A stretch of DNA of 64,000 nucleotides from assembly GCA_951828235.1 (NCBI GenBank), contig OX639965.1:2770129-2834128 (forward strand), given 5' to 3'. The stretch is from an uncultured Gammaproteobacteria bacterium. GTDB taxonomy: Bacteria > Pseudomonadota > Gammaproteobacteria > Steroidobacterales > Foliamicaceae. The notes beneath the pieces are model-generated. The model was given only the letters and a program-made list of their open reading frames with translations, did no database searches and had not been told where the DNA came from. Positions 17,851-25,444 of the stretch are shown one piece after another. Both the position numbers and the translations under genes were made by a program. The stretch's first letter is position 1. Every line of letters starts with the position of its first letter.

Positions 17851-18818
17851 TGCGTCGCAGAACGGTCATCGGGGGCCTCATCGGCGGCGCGGTGGCCGGG
17901 CGCGGGCAACGGATAAGCGCGGCAATGGCGCAAGGAGAGACAACAGTGAGTACCGGCAAGGCCCGTTACGCGGGCGTGGGAGACAAATGGACGGGCGCTT
18001 CGGCCCTGGCGGGCGGGAAGGGCTATGCGCAGTGCCGGCTGGGGGCCTTGCATTACCGCCGTTTGCCCGGGGAGGCCGGGGCCGAGCGAAAGACGCGAGT
18101 GCTGTTACTGCATCAAACGCCCTTCGGCCTGGCGGAATGGGTTGACATACAACCGCTCCTGGCGGATATGGGTTTTGACACGATCGCGCCGGATAATCCG
18201 GGTTACGGGATGTCGGACCCTCCGCCGGACTCGGTAACGATCGCCGACCTTGCCGACAATCTTGTCGATCTTCTTGATGGCCTGAACGTGGAGCGGGTCG
18301 CGGTGGCCGGGCATCACACGGGCGCCGCGATCGGCGCATCGTTCGCGGCCCGCCATCCCGACCGCACCGCTTCCGTCGTGCTGCACGGTTGTCCGGTGTA
18401 CAGCGCGGCGGAGCGGGAGTCCAGGCTTGCGCAAGCCGCGCCGCAGGTTCAGTTGCGGGGGGACGGTTCGCACATGTCGGAAACATTTGCCGCAATACAC
18501 AGTCGCGCGCCCATTCCTCGCGGGCTGTCGACGGCCAACTGGGGGACGCTGGGCGCCTGGTGGGCCGGCTTCGACACGCCCACCTACCGGGCTGTTTTCT
18601 CCAACGACATGGCGGCTGATCTGGACAGTGTTCGCGCACCCACGCGTATCCTCACGGACAGCGGCGACAGCCTTCACAGGCAGGACAGGCAGGTGGCCGG
18701 GCGGCGGGCCGACTTCAGCCTGGAGGTATTTTCCGAGGGCGGTTCCTTCTCGTTGATGCTGGATCCGCAGAGGTGGGCCGAGCGGGTTGCGGAATTCGTC
18801 TCCGAGGCATCCGCCTGA
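17850..18818 (+). CDS. Exported alpha/beta-hydrolase-fold protein, G-H-H-T-G variant
   Basis: This 322-residue protein begins MRRRTVIGGLIGGAVAG, a plausible twin-arginine (Tat) signal. That would place it folded in the periplasm. The fold is recognisable from LLLHQTP (about 85-91), NPGYGMSDPPP and the nucleophile elbow G154-H-H156-T-G158. The nucleophile position is therefore His. The C-terminal catalytic His region reads EGGSFSLMLDP, where GGH would be expected, so that residue appears to be Ser. With two triad positions changed, classical hydrolysis is unlikely. It is coupled to the FAD oxidoreductase by a TGATG overlap, which suggests a shared pathway. The nearest relative in the window is the protein at 18836-19651, which shares LHQTP and PGYGMSDPPP. 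Confidence 0.78.
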   Translation: MRRRTVIGGLIGGAVAGRGQRISAAMAQGETTVSTGKARYAGVGDKWTGASALAGGKGYAQCRLGALHYRRLPGEAGAERKTRVLLLHQTPFGLAEWVDIQPLLADMGFDTIAPDNPGYGMSDPPPDSVTIADLADNLVDLLDGLNVERVAVAGHHTGAAIGASFAARHPDRTASVVLHGCPVYSAAERESRLAQAAPQVQLRGDGSHMSETFAAIHSRAPIPRGLSTANWGTLGAWWAGFDTPTYRAVFSNDMAADLDSVRAPTRILTDSGDSLHRQDRQVAGRRADFSLEVFSEGGSFSLMLDPQRWAERVAEFVSEASA

Positions 18819-18835
18819 TCGCTTGATCTGCCTGG

Positions 18836-19651
18836 TCATTGCCTCAGGAAGCGCTCAATCTCCTCGACGAGGTAGTCGCGGCGAATAGTAAGAACACCGT
18901 GGGAGAAGCCCGGGATGTCGATACGCCGTCCGTTCCTGAAAAGGTGCGAGGTCTGGTGGGTCACGGCCCACAGGTCGTCCTCGGGATTGAGAACGAGCAC
19001 CGGTTGGCTGACTTCCGCCATGGCGCCCAGGAAATCATAGCGATAGACTGCGATATAGCCCCACGGGAGCCTCTTTCCCAGACGCAGGGCGTCGGCCATG
19101 CCGATATGAAGTTCTTCGGCCGATATTCCGGGGTCCGCCAGCTCGCCAATGAGCGACCAGAGTTTCTCGACATGATGAAGCGTCCGGTCCGGCGGCGGGA
19201 AACGTTCGCTCAGTCGGTCGAGTCGCTCGGCTCGAATGTCATCCGGGTAGGCCGCCAGGCCAAACAAAGCGCAACGCCGAACCCGCTGGCTGTCCCGGCG
19301 CGCCATCTCCGTGGCGGTGATTGAGCCCGTGTGATAACCCATCACGTCGAAAGGACCCGGCGCAACGATCCCGCGGCTTGAAAGGTGCTCCATGAAGCTG
19401 AACATCGCATCGGCGTAGTCCCCGATTTCCAGCGGTTCGGGCGGCGGATCGCTCATGCCGTAACCCGGCGTGTCGGCAGCGACGACCACCCGGTCCTTTG
19501 CCAGGAACGGCTGTATGGGTTCCCACTGACGACTGTTGCTTGGCGTCTGGTGCAGACACAGCAACGGCGGCTGCGAAGCCGCTTCGGGAGTCACAATCCG
19601 ATAGTGCAACTGGCCGAAGCGGCCGGGTGCATAGGCTTTTGTAGGTCGCAT
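18836..19651 (-). CDS. Alpha/beta-hydrolase-fold protein, G-Y-H-T-G variant
   Basis: This 271-residue cytosolic protein shares CLHQTPSNS and PGYGMSDPPPEP with the protein at 17850-18818. The elbow reads G105-Y-H107-T-G109, again with His at the nucleophile position. Here the C-terminal His is kept (IPGFSHGVL), and a likely acid is present in LNPEDDLW. Conserved His-Thr-Gly in three separate genes suggests a real subfamily, not random loss. The gene converges on 18818 with a 17-bp gap and runs in the same direction as the hydrolase at 19691, 39 bp upstream, so those two may form an operon. The reaction is unknown; the Ser to His change may convert the fold to lyase, oxygenase or isomerase chemistry. 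Confidence 0.78.
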   Translation of the reverse strand: MRPTKAYAPGRFGQLHYRIVTPEAASQPPLLCLHQTPSNSRQWEPIQPFLAKDRVVVAADTPGYGMSDPPPEPLEIGDYADAMFSFMEHLSSRGIVAPGPFDVMGYHTGSITATEMARRDSQRVRRCALFGLAAYPDDIRAERLDRLSERFPPPDRTLHHVEKLWSLIGELADPGISAEELHIGMADALRLGKRLPWGYIAVYRYDFLGAMAEVSQPVLVLNPEDDLWAVTHQTSHLFRNGRRIDIPGFSHGVLTIRRDYLVEEIERFLRQ

Positions 19652-19690
19652 CAGGCGATATTCTCCATGCTGCAGGTCAACAGGCAGGCA

Positions 19691-20629
19691 CTAGTCAGTG
19701 CGATCGGTTTCGATGAAATCGCCCAGCATCCGCGCCAATGCGGCAGGTTCCTCCTGCATTGCGAATGCGCCGGAATTCGCGATTTCGAGGAACATTGCGT
19801 CCGGCAGCGCGGCTTCGGCGCCGGCGCGATACTTTCCGTAGGCCCGGTCCTTTTCTCCATACGCGATGAGCGTCGGAGCTGTTACCCGGGCGAGCGTTCC
19901 GACGATATCGGTGATGGCGACGCCCCTTTCCGATGGCTGGATCCACAGCCCGGCCGCTTCTCGGCTGGCGAGGCTCTCCACATAGATATCGTGGGTATCG
20001 ACAATGCCGAACGTCTCGCTCAGCATGCTTTCCCGGAAGGTGATCGGCAGACCGTTCTCATCAAACAGATCGGCTTGCACTTCGTCAATCAGGGCGCGGA
20101 TCTGATCGAGAGACCGGCGTGGCGCCAACGCTGACGATACGATCGCCAGCTTGTTGATTCGTTCCGGCCAGAGCGCCGCCAGGATCACGCTCACGCATCC
20201 GCCCAGCGACGTCCCGATCAGATCCACCGTGTCAATTTCCAATTCATCGAATGCCCCGACCAGCAGGGAGGCCGATTCGCCGAGAGTCTGGATGTACGGG
20301 GGGCGCCCCTGCCACTGGGATCCCCCGTGACCTGGCAGGTCGAACGCAATGACGCGCCGCTCCCGGCCAAGAATTGCGGCCACGTGCCGCCAATCGGACA
20401 ACCAGCCGCCCAGCCGGTGCAGCAGGATGACAGGCGGCCTGTCCGTGTCGTCCGGTCCCGTTGCTGCGTAATGCAGAACCCCTCCCGCACGGCGCAACTC
20501 TCCCCAGGATTCCCAGGGGCCCTCCGGGGCGGTCGCGTAGGACACGGGATTTACGGCGCCAGGTGCAGGTGGCGCAAGAGCCGTAGCGCTTATGCCGGCA
20601 GCCAAGACGAATTCGCGCCGGTTGATCAT
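19691..20629 (-). CDS. Exported (Tat-type) alpha/beta hydrolase lacking the catalytic His
   Basis: This 312-residue alpha/beta-hydrolase-fold protein starts MINRREFVLAAGISATALA, a Tat-type signal (R-R-E-F). The start at 20629 was chosen because it begins that signal; the longer frame adds 41 residues. The fold motifs are ILLHRLGGW, FDLPGHGGS and the nucleophile elbow GTSLGG with Ser. The likely acid is the Asp in YGEKDRAYG. Where the catalytic His should lie, the sequence reads ANSGAFAMQEEP, matching the usual G-H-x-x-x-x-E-x-P with Ala for His. It may be inactive or use another base. It is probably periplasmic and shares an operon with the G-Y-H-T-G protein. Confidence 0.76.
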   Translation of the reverse strand: MINRREFVLAAGISATALAPPAPGAVNPVSYATAPEGPWESWGELRRAGGVLHYAATGPDDTDRPPVILLHRLGGWLSDWRHVAAILGRERRVIAFDLPGHGGSQWQGRPPYIQTLGESASLLVGAFDELEIDTVDLIGTSLGGCVSVILAALWPERINKLAIVSSALAPRRSLDQIRALIDEVQADLFDENGLPITFRESMLSETFGIVDTHDIYVESLASREAAGLWIQPSERGVAITDIVGTLARVTAPTLIAYGEKDRAYGKYRAGAEAALPDAMFLEIANSGAFAMQEEPAALARMLGDFIETDRTD

Positions 20630-20903
20630 CAGTTGTCCAGACCTCATTGAATTGCTGATCGCCACAATACATGTTACGCCGGGGGCCGGCTTCCTGCCGC
20701 TACGGCCCTTCACCACCACAAATGTCAGGCCAATTGTGCTTCGTTCGGCCACATGTTCGATAAACAGCTTGTCATCTGTTCATTATTGTGCCTTTTCTTA
20801 TACCTTTTATTTGCTCTTTATTTCCTCTATAAATTACCTGTTACAGCTTGCAATCGGGGATCGCCAAGGCTATGGTTTCTACATTCTCCATAACGCCGGC
20901 GCC
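20630..20903. promoter_or_regulatory. AT-rich divergent intergenic region with promoter candidate
   Basis: These 274 bases separate the Tat-exported hydrolase from the ATPase gene. The part from about 20755 to 20870 is strikingly AT-rich for this window. It contains TATAAA at 20828-20833, a candidate -10 for the plus-strand ATPase, with only a weak -35 (around 20805). No gene is supported here. The base composition suggests either a strong promoter zone or a junction of acquired DNA. Confidence 0.4.
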
Positions 20904-22163
20904 ATGACCGCAAACTACCTCAATAGAATCGTTGACACGGAGCTCGCCGAATTGCTGCGTGCGTCCGGCGCCGTCGTTATTGAAGGCGCCAGGGCTTCGG
21001 GCAAGACCGTAACCGCTCTCCGAACGGCCAAAAGCAGCGTAATGCTGGACGTGGACCCCAACGCCCGCCAGATGATCGGGGTGGAGCCGGCAATGGTGCT
21101 TGAAGGGGACACGCCCCGCCTTATCGACGAATGGCAGCTTGAGCCGTCGATCTGGAACCAGGTCAGGCGAGTGGTGGACCGGCGCTCGCTGGCAGGCCAG
21201 TTCATCCTGACAGGTTCCGCCGTACCCGCCGACGACGCTTCGCGACACACCGGCGCCGGCCGCTTTACGCGCCTCCGCATGCGCCCGCTGTCGCTCTACG
21301 AGGCCGGTCATTCCTCGGGCGAGATTTCCTTGCGGGGCCTGCTGGAAGGGCACGGCCAGAAATCCAAACGTTCTGAACTCTCAATAGCCTCGGCAGCGGA
21401 ATTCATCTGCGCCGGGGGTTGGCCGGGCAACATCGAAAAGTCCCCCGCGGCGACCTTGCGAGTCAACCGTGGATACGTTGACGAGATATGCCGCGCCGAC
21501 CTGTCAAGAGTTAGCGGGAAAAGAAGGGATCCGGTCAAGGTGGAACGCCTGATCCGTTCGCTGGCCCGCAATATTGCAACTCCGGTGGCTGTCTCCAGGC
21601 TCGCAGCCGATGTTGGCGGCAGCGGCAACGGGTTGAATCGGGACACCGCCGCCGAGTACCTTGAAGACCTGGAACGGCTCATGGTGGTGGAAAACCAACC
21701 CGCATGGGCCGCGCATCTGCGATCTCGGACAACTCTCCGTACTTCGCCGGTCAGGCATTTCGTGGATCCGTCAGTCGCAGTTGCCGCTCTTCGAGCCACA
21801 CCGGAACGGTTGCTGCGTGATCTTGAGTTCCTGGGTTTCCTGTTCGAATCCATGATCATCCGCGACCTCCGCATCTATGCTCAGGCCGCCGACGCGCGCG
21901 TCTATCACTACCGCGAGCAGGACGGGCTGGAGGTAGATGCGATTGTGGAAGCTGCAGATGGGCGCTGGGCAGCTTTCGAGATCAAGCTCGGGGAGCGGCG
22001 GGTGGCGGAAGGAACAAAGAGCCTCAAGAGGCTGGCCAAACGAGTGACAGGAAGCGACCGGGAGCCGCCATCGGCATTGGCAGTCATTACTCTGAAGGGC
22101 TATGGTTTCGCTGGCGGCGCCGATGACGTGGGTGAGATCCCTGCCGGCGCACTGGGCCCCTGA
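20904..22163 (+). CDS. AAA ATPase with DUF4143-type C-terminal domain
   Basis: This 419-residue protein has a P-loop variant near residues 26-36 (IEGARASGKT) and a Walker-B-like segment LIDEWQLEPSIW. Next comes the sensor-like ILTGSA. A C-terminal DUF4143 region ends in a nuclease-like core, YHYREQDGLEVDAIVE, then AFEIKLGE. This D...E-x-K arrangement resembles PD-(D/E)xK nuclease folds. The family (AAA_14 plus DUF4143) is abundant and poorly understood; roles in DNA metabolism, defence or toxin-like systems have been suggested. The gene stands alone behind an AT-rich region, so horizontal acquisition is plausible. The ATG at 20904 was chosen because the conserved N terminus (YLNRIVDTELAELL) follows at once. 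Confidence 0.85.
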   Translation: MTANYLNRIVDTELAELLRASGAVVIEGARASGKTVTALRTAKSSVMLDVDPNARQMIGVEPAMVLEGDTPRLIDEWQLEPSIWNQVRRVVDRRSLAGQFILTGSAVPADDASRHTGAGRFTRLRMRPLSLYEAGHSSGEISLRGLLEGHGQKSKRSELSIASAAEFICAGGWPGNIEKSPAATLRVNRGYVDEICRADLSRVSGKRRDPVKVERLIRSLARNIATPVAVSRLAADVGGSGNGLNRDTAAEYLEDLERLMVVENQPAWAAHLRSRTTLRTSPVRHFVDPSVAVAALRATPERLLRDLEFLGFLFESMIIRDLRIYAQAADARVYHYREQDGLEVDAIVEAADGRWAAFEIKLGERRVAEGTKSLKRLAKRVTGSDREPPSALAVITLKGYGFAGGADDVGEIPAGALGP

Positions 22164-22212
22164 ATGAACTGTCACCAGCAACCGCAACCAGGCTTCAAGA
22201 AGGAAATCACCT

Positions 22213-22509
22213 ATGCTGCTTAACCGGGAACGCGCCGACGAACTCATCGATCGCGAGCAGGTCGAGGCGCTGGTCGTCTCAACCCCGATCAATACCTATT
22301 ACGTCCCGCATCCGGGCGGCGGAATTCACGATTTCGAGCTGGTGGATGGAATGGTGATCATCTGCGATCTGCCCTGGTTCCAGCCCGAAATCGGCAAGTT
22401 CCACTTCGAGGACCTGATTTACATGAAGGAGGGGGAAGTGGAAGTCGTGAACGACGCCGACGGGCGCCTGTTTTCCTGTGTCGGCGGCCGGACCTACCGC
22501 GTCGAATGA
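22213..22509 (+). pseudogene. Internally deleted M24 (Xaa-Pro peptidase/creatinase) gene
   Basis: The 98-codon frame joins two parts of one family. The first ~30 residues (ERADELIDREQVEALVV, then INTYYV) match the N terminus of M24 creatinase/aminopeptidase-P proteins. The rest (GIHDFELVDGMVIICDLPW, then HFEDLIY and a DGRLF segment) matches the end of the C-terminal pita-bread domain. All the intervening residues, including most metal ligands, are missing, and the reading frame is preserved across the join near 22308. A full-length member is about 390-450 residues. The product cannot be a working peptidase. It has a good upstream AAGGAAAT site and may still be expressed as a small protein. 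Confidence 0.7.
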
Positions 22510-22551
22510 GCGTTCCCCACCCGGGCATTCGCCGGACCTGAAGGAGACCGC

Positions 22552-23918
22552 ATGGCGGACCCGCATCAGCTAATTCTGGCAGCTTTCATTCACAACAGCG
22601 GTTCTCACCCAGGAGGCTGGCGCTACCCCAGGGAAGGCCCGCTCGATCAGCATGACTTCGGCAATTTCGCCCGGCTCCAAAGAAAGCAGAGCAGGGAAAG
22701 CTGCACATCTATTTTTCGGGCGATTCCATGGGTTACCCCAATATCAAGGGCAAGGGGGCCTTCGCCGCCACCGATTACGCCGGAAAGCTCGAGCCCAGCA
22801 CGCTGCTGGGGGCGCTTGCCGCGGTCACTCAACACATCGGCCTGGTCGCGACGATGTCCACCACGTTCAACGAACCCTACGCGGTCGCCCGTCGATTCGC
22901 GTCTCTCGACCACATTTCGAATGGCCGTGCGGGATGGAACGTCGTCACGTCCACGAGTTCGATCGAGGCGCGCAACTTCGGCTTCGAGAAGATCATGGAC
23001 CATGACCGGCGCTACGAGCGCGCCGAGGAATTCGTCGATGTCGTACGCAGGCTTTGGGACAGCTGGGAAGACGACGCAATCATCCGGGACGCGGCGGCAG
23101 GACGGTACTTCTCGCCCGAGAAGGTCCATCAACTGGACCACGAAGGCGAGTTCTTCCGCGTTGCCGGACCGCTGAATATCGGGCGCCCGCCCCAGGGCCA
23201 CCCGGTCATCGTGCAGGCGGGCGGTTCCCCGCCGGGAAGGGCGCTGGCGGCCAGGACCGCGGATCTGATCTTCACCGCGCAGAACAACCTGGAAGATGCG
23301 CGCGCTTTCCATGACGACATGAAGAAGCGCGCGGCCGGTTTCGGGCGCGATCCCGCAAAGCTCAAGGTAATTCCCTCGGTGCAGTTCATCGTGGGAGGCA
23401 CGGAAGAAGAGGCAAAACGCAAACAGCAGGAACTGATCGACCTGATTCCGGACGCGCTCGCCCTGCAGATCCTGCAATTGCAGATTGGCGCGGACCTTTC
23501 GCATTGTTCACCCGACGACACGCTGCCGGAAATCGCGACAACGGAGGGTGGGCAATGGGTCCAGGAACAGATCGTCAAGATGGCGCGCGAGGAAAAACTC
23601 ACGATGCGCGAGCTGGCAAGACGCGTCGTGGTCTCGCGCGCCAGCCTGGTTCGGGCCGGAACGCCGGAGCAGATCGCCGACTTCTGCGAGGAATGGTTTC
23701 GCGCCGGCGCCGCCGACGGCTTCTCGATTACACCCAATTACCTGCCGGAGAACCTGGACGAGTTCGTCGGTGAAGTCGTGCCGGTGCTTCAGCGACGCGG
23801 GCTTTTTCGAACGGATTACGAAGACGGCACGCTGCGCGACAACCTTGGACTGGAACGGCCCGCCAACAGCTATTCCCTAGACCCGTCACTTGGCGCCGAA
23901 CCCAGGATCTGGTCCTGA
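22552..23918 (+). pseudogene. LLM-class flavin monooxygenase (NtaA/DszA type), frameshifted
   Basis: The frame from the ATG at 22552 (well placed behind AAGGAG) gives MADPHQLILAAFIHNSG, then GGWRYP and DFGNFARL. This is the N terminus of the NtaA/SnaA/DszA family of FMNH2-dependent monooxygenases. Around 22678 the frame shifts by one missing base, and the family continues in the -1 frame (KKAEQGKLHIYFSGDSMGYP) to 23918. The downstream frame alone can start at the ATG 22728 and yields 396 residues, but that lacks beta-strand 1 and part of the flavin site. Intact members (~440-455 residues) oxidise sulfonated, chelating or sulfur heterocyclic compounds. Either the gene has recently died or the base is a sequencing error; restoring one base gives a full-length protein. 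Confidence 0.75.
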
Positions 23919-24010
23919 ACGGTCTGCCGCCTGCCCGCGGCGGCTACGTGATAGACCGCTGGCCCAGGAAGTCCTGCCGGTAGCCCCTGCAGGCCACCTG
24001 CAGCGGAGGA

Positions 24011-24085
24011 TTAACGCCCGAAAATCGTGCCGATTACCCGTTGGGGTGTCATCCCGTGGGTCGCGGTCCTGCACATCCATAGGGC
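24011..24085 (-). pseudogene. C-terminal stub of a short-chain dehydrogenase
   Basis: On the minus strand this stretch encodes ALWMCRTATHGMTPQRVIG, then TIFGR and a stop. It aligns with AVWMCTDATNGMTGERVIAR near the C terminus of the intact SDR at 24560-25444. Nothing of the rest of an SDR is visible upstream in this orientation. It is therefore a leftover of a duplicated or replaced SDR gene. Confidence 0.6.
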
Positions 24086-24115
24086 TGTTGCTGCGCAGCG
24101 CTGTTGCTGCGCAGC
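24084..24115. repeat. Tandem 16-bp duplication containing a palindrome
   Basis: GCTGTTGCTGCGCAGC occurs twice in direct tandem (24084-24099 and 24100-24115). Each copy ends in the 10-bp palindrome GCTGCGCAGC. The pair abuts the SDR stub and lies in the 285-base gene-free stretch between 23918 and 24204. No other gene is visible in that stretch. Confidence 0.8.
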
Positions 24116-24203
24116 GCTTGACATCGCGATTGCGGGTCGGCTAAAAAGCCGGAGAAGGATCGACCGCAGTGGTTTGTCCAGGGAGTCTTCAAGGAGGATG
24201 ACA

Positions 24204-24512
24204 ATGGCTGAAGTTGCTTTTGACACGCATGCAGAAATACGGAAATTGGAGCGGGCGGGCTGTCCGGCGAAACAGGCGGAGGCAATGGTGGATCTGGTGA
24301 GCAGGACGCCGCTCAACATCCAGATGGTCAGGGTCCTGGAGCGTTTGTCGTTTCAGGTGGAGACAAATATGGCGACCAAGGCGGACCTCGAGGAATTTCG
24401 CGCCGACATGTTTCGTGCGCTGTGGATACAGGGCGCCGCGCTGGCAGGGCTCATCCTCGCTCTCGCAGGACTGATGCTGACCATCAACGCTTTCTTTCTG
24501 CCTGGCAGTTAG
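24204..24512 (+). CDS. Small DUF1640-like coiled-coil membrane protein
   Basis: This 102-residue protein has a helical N-terminal half (DTHAEIRKLERAGCPAKQAE) and a coiled-coil middle part (MATKADLEEFRADM). A single C-terminal membrane helix follows (about residues 73-95). This layout matches the DUF1640/CCDC90-like family of small bacterial proteins, whose function is unknown. The start at 24204 was chosen over two earlier in-frame codons because AAGGAGG lies six bases upstream. It is convergent with the SDR at 24560 and separated from the genes on both sides, so it is probably an independent unit. Confidence 0.72.
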   Translation: MAEVAFDTHAEIRKLERAGCPAKQAEAMVDLVSRTPLNIQMVRVLERLSFQVETNMATKADLEEFRADMFRALWIQGAALAGLILALAGLMLTINAFFLPGS

Positions 24513-24559
24513 CGCATTCTGTTTCTGGGGATGTGGAGCTTTCGCTCCCCATTTCCCGC

Positions 24560-25444
24560 TTACATGATCGACGGCTCGTCCACGTGCGGCTGCAGACAGC
24601 CCCTGAACGCTTCTTCCGGCGGAAGTTTCTCGTCCCAATAGCGTGCGATCACCCTTTCGCCGGTCATCCCGTTGGTTGCGTCCGTGCACATCCACACGGC
24701 CGGCGGCACGATGATGTCGCCGGGCAGGAGCCGGCCACCGGCCCGCTCGCCAACGACGCCGGGCACCATGGCCGGCGTAATCAACTCGGTATCCGACGGA
24801 CCGCCGGGTAGGAGGATATTCACGTCAACGCCGGTGTCCTTCAGTTCGCCCGCCCAGCACCGGTGCGCGGTTTCCAGCGCCGCCTTTGAAGACCCGTAAA
24901 CGGAATTCCCCGGCCGGACCATGTTGAGCAGGCTGGTGGAGATGGAAATAACCTTGCCGAATTTGCGTTTCAGCATGTGCGGAATAACGGCCTGGGTCAT
25001 GAAGAAGACGCCGAACAGGTTGGTCTCGACAATCGCGCGCAATTGGGGTTCCGTGACGTCGTGGAAACGCGTGATCTTCGAAAGCCTGTCCCCGAATTCT
25101 CCGTATGATCGCCCGGCGTTGTTGATCAGGACATCGATGCGCCCGAATTTACCAACGGTTTCTTCCACGGTGCGGGCGCAATCTTCCGGCCGGGTTACAT
25201 CTCCGGCGACCGCAAGGCAGCGGCCCTCACCGACGATGCTGTTCGCCTCGTCAAGGACAGGGGCCAGCGTATCGCTGCTGCGCCCGGTCAATGTCACTCG
25301 CGCGCCGGCGCGCAGCAATTCCCGCGCCATGAACCATCCGAAGCCCCGGCTGCCGCCGGTGATGATGACGACGCGGTCCTTGAGGGAAGGATGGTGCAAG
25401 GCGTTCAAGGCACTATCAGTCCAGGTTCCGCTCGTCCGGCTCAA
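24560..25444 (-). CDS. Short-chain dehydrogenase/reductase
   Basis: This 294-residue SDR binds NAD(P) through TGGSRGFG (about residues 29-36). NNAG (about 108-111) and the catalytic Ser and YGSSK (Y...K) follow. The C terminus carries WMCTDATNGMTGERVIARYW, typical of sugar/alcohol-type SDRs. It should interconvert a secondary alcohol and a ketone in the cytosol. The start codon is TTG at 25444, which overlaps the stop of the upstream MFS gene, so the two are translationally coupled; no ATG lies close to the Rossmann motif. The pairing with a carrier suggests that the MFS protein imports the SDR substrate. Confidence 0.84.
   Translation of the reverse strand: MSRTSGTWTDSALNALHHPSLKDRVVIITGGSRGFGWFMARELLRAGARVTLTGRSSDTLAPVLDEANSIVGEGRCLAVAGDVTRPEDCARTVEETVGKFGRIDVLINNAGRSYGEFGDRLSKITRFHDVTEPQLRAIVETNLFGVFFMTQAVIPHMLKRKFGKVISISTSLLNMVRPGNSVYGSSKAALETAHRCWAGELKDTGVDVNILLPGGPSDTELITPAMVPGVVGERAGGRLLPGDIIVPPAVWMCTDATNGMTGERVIARYWDEKLPPEEAFRGCLQPHVDEPSIM

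Noticed and set aside
14319..22163. Possible anti-phage defence island (HigBA plus DUF4143 ATPase)
   Set aside because: The two are separated by ~6 kb of metabolic genes, and no recognised defence gene adjoins either.
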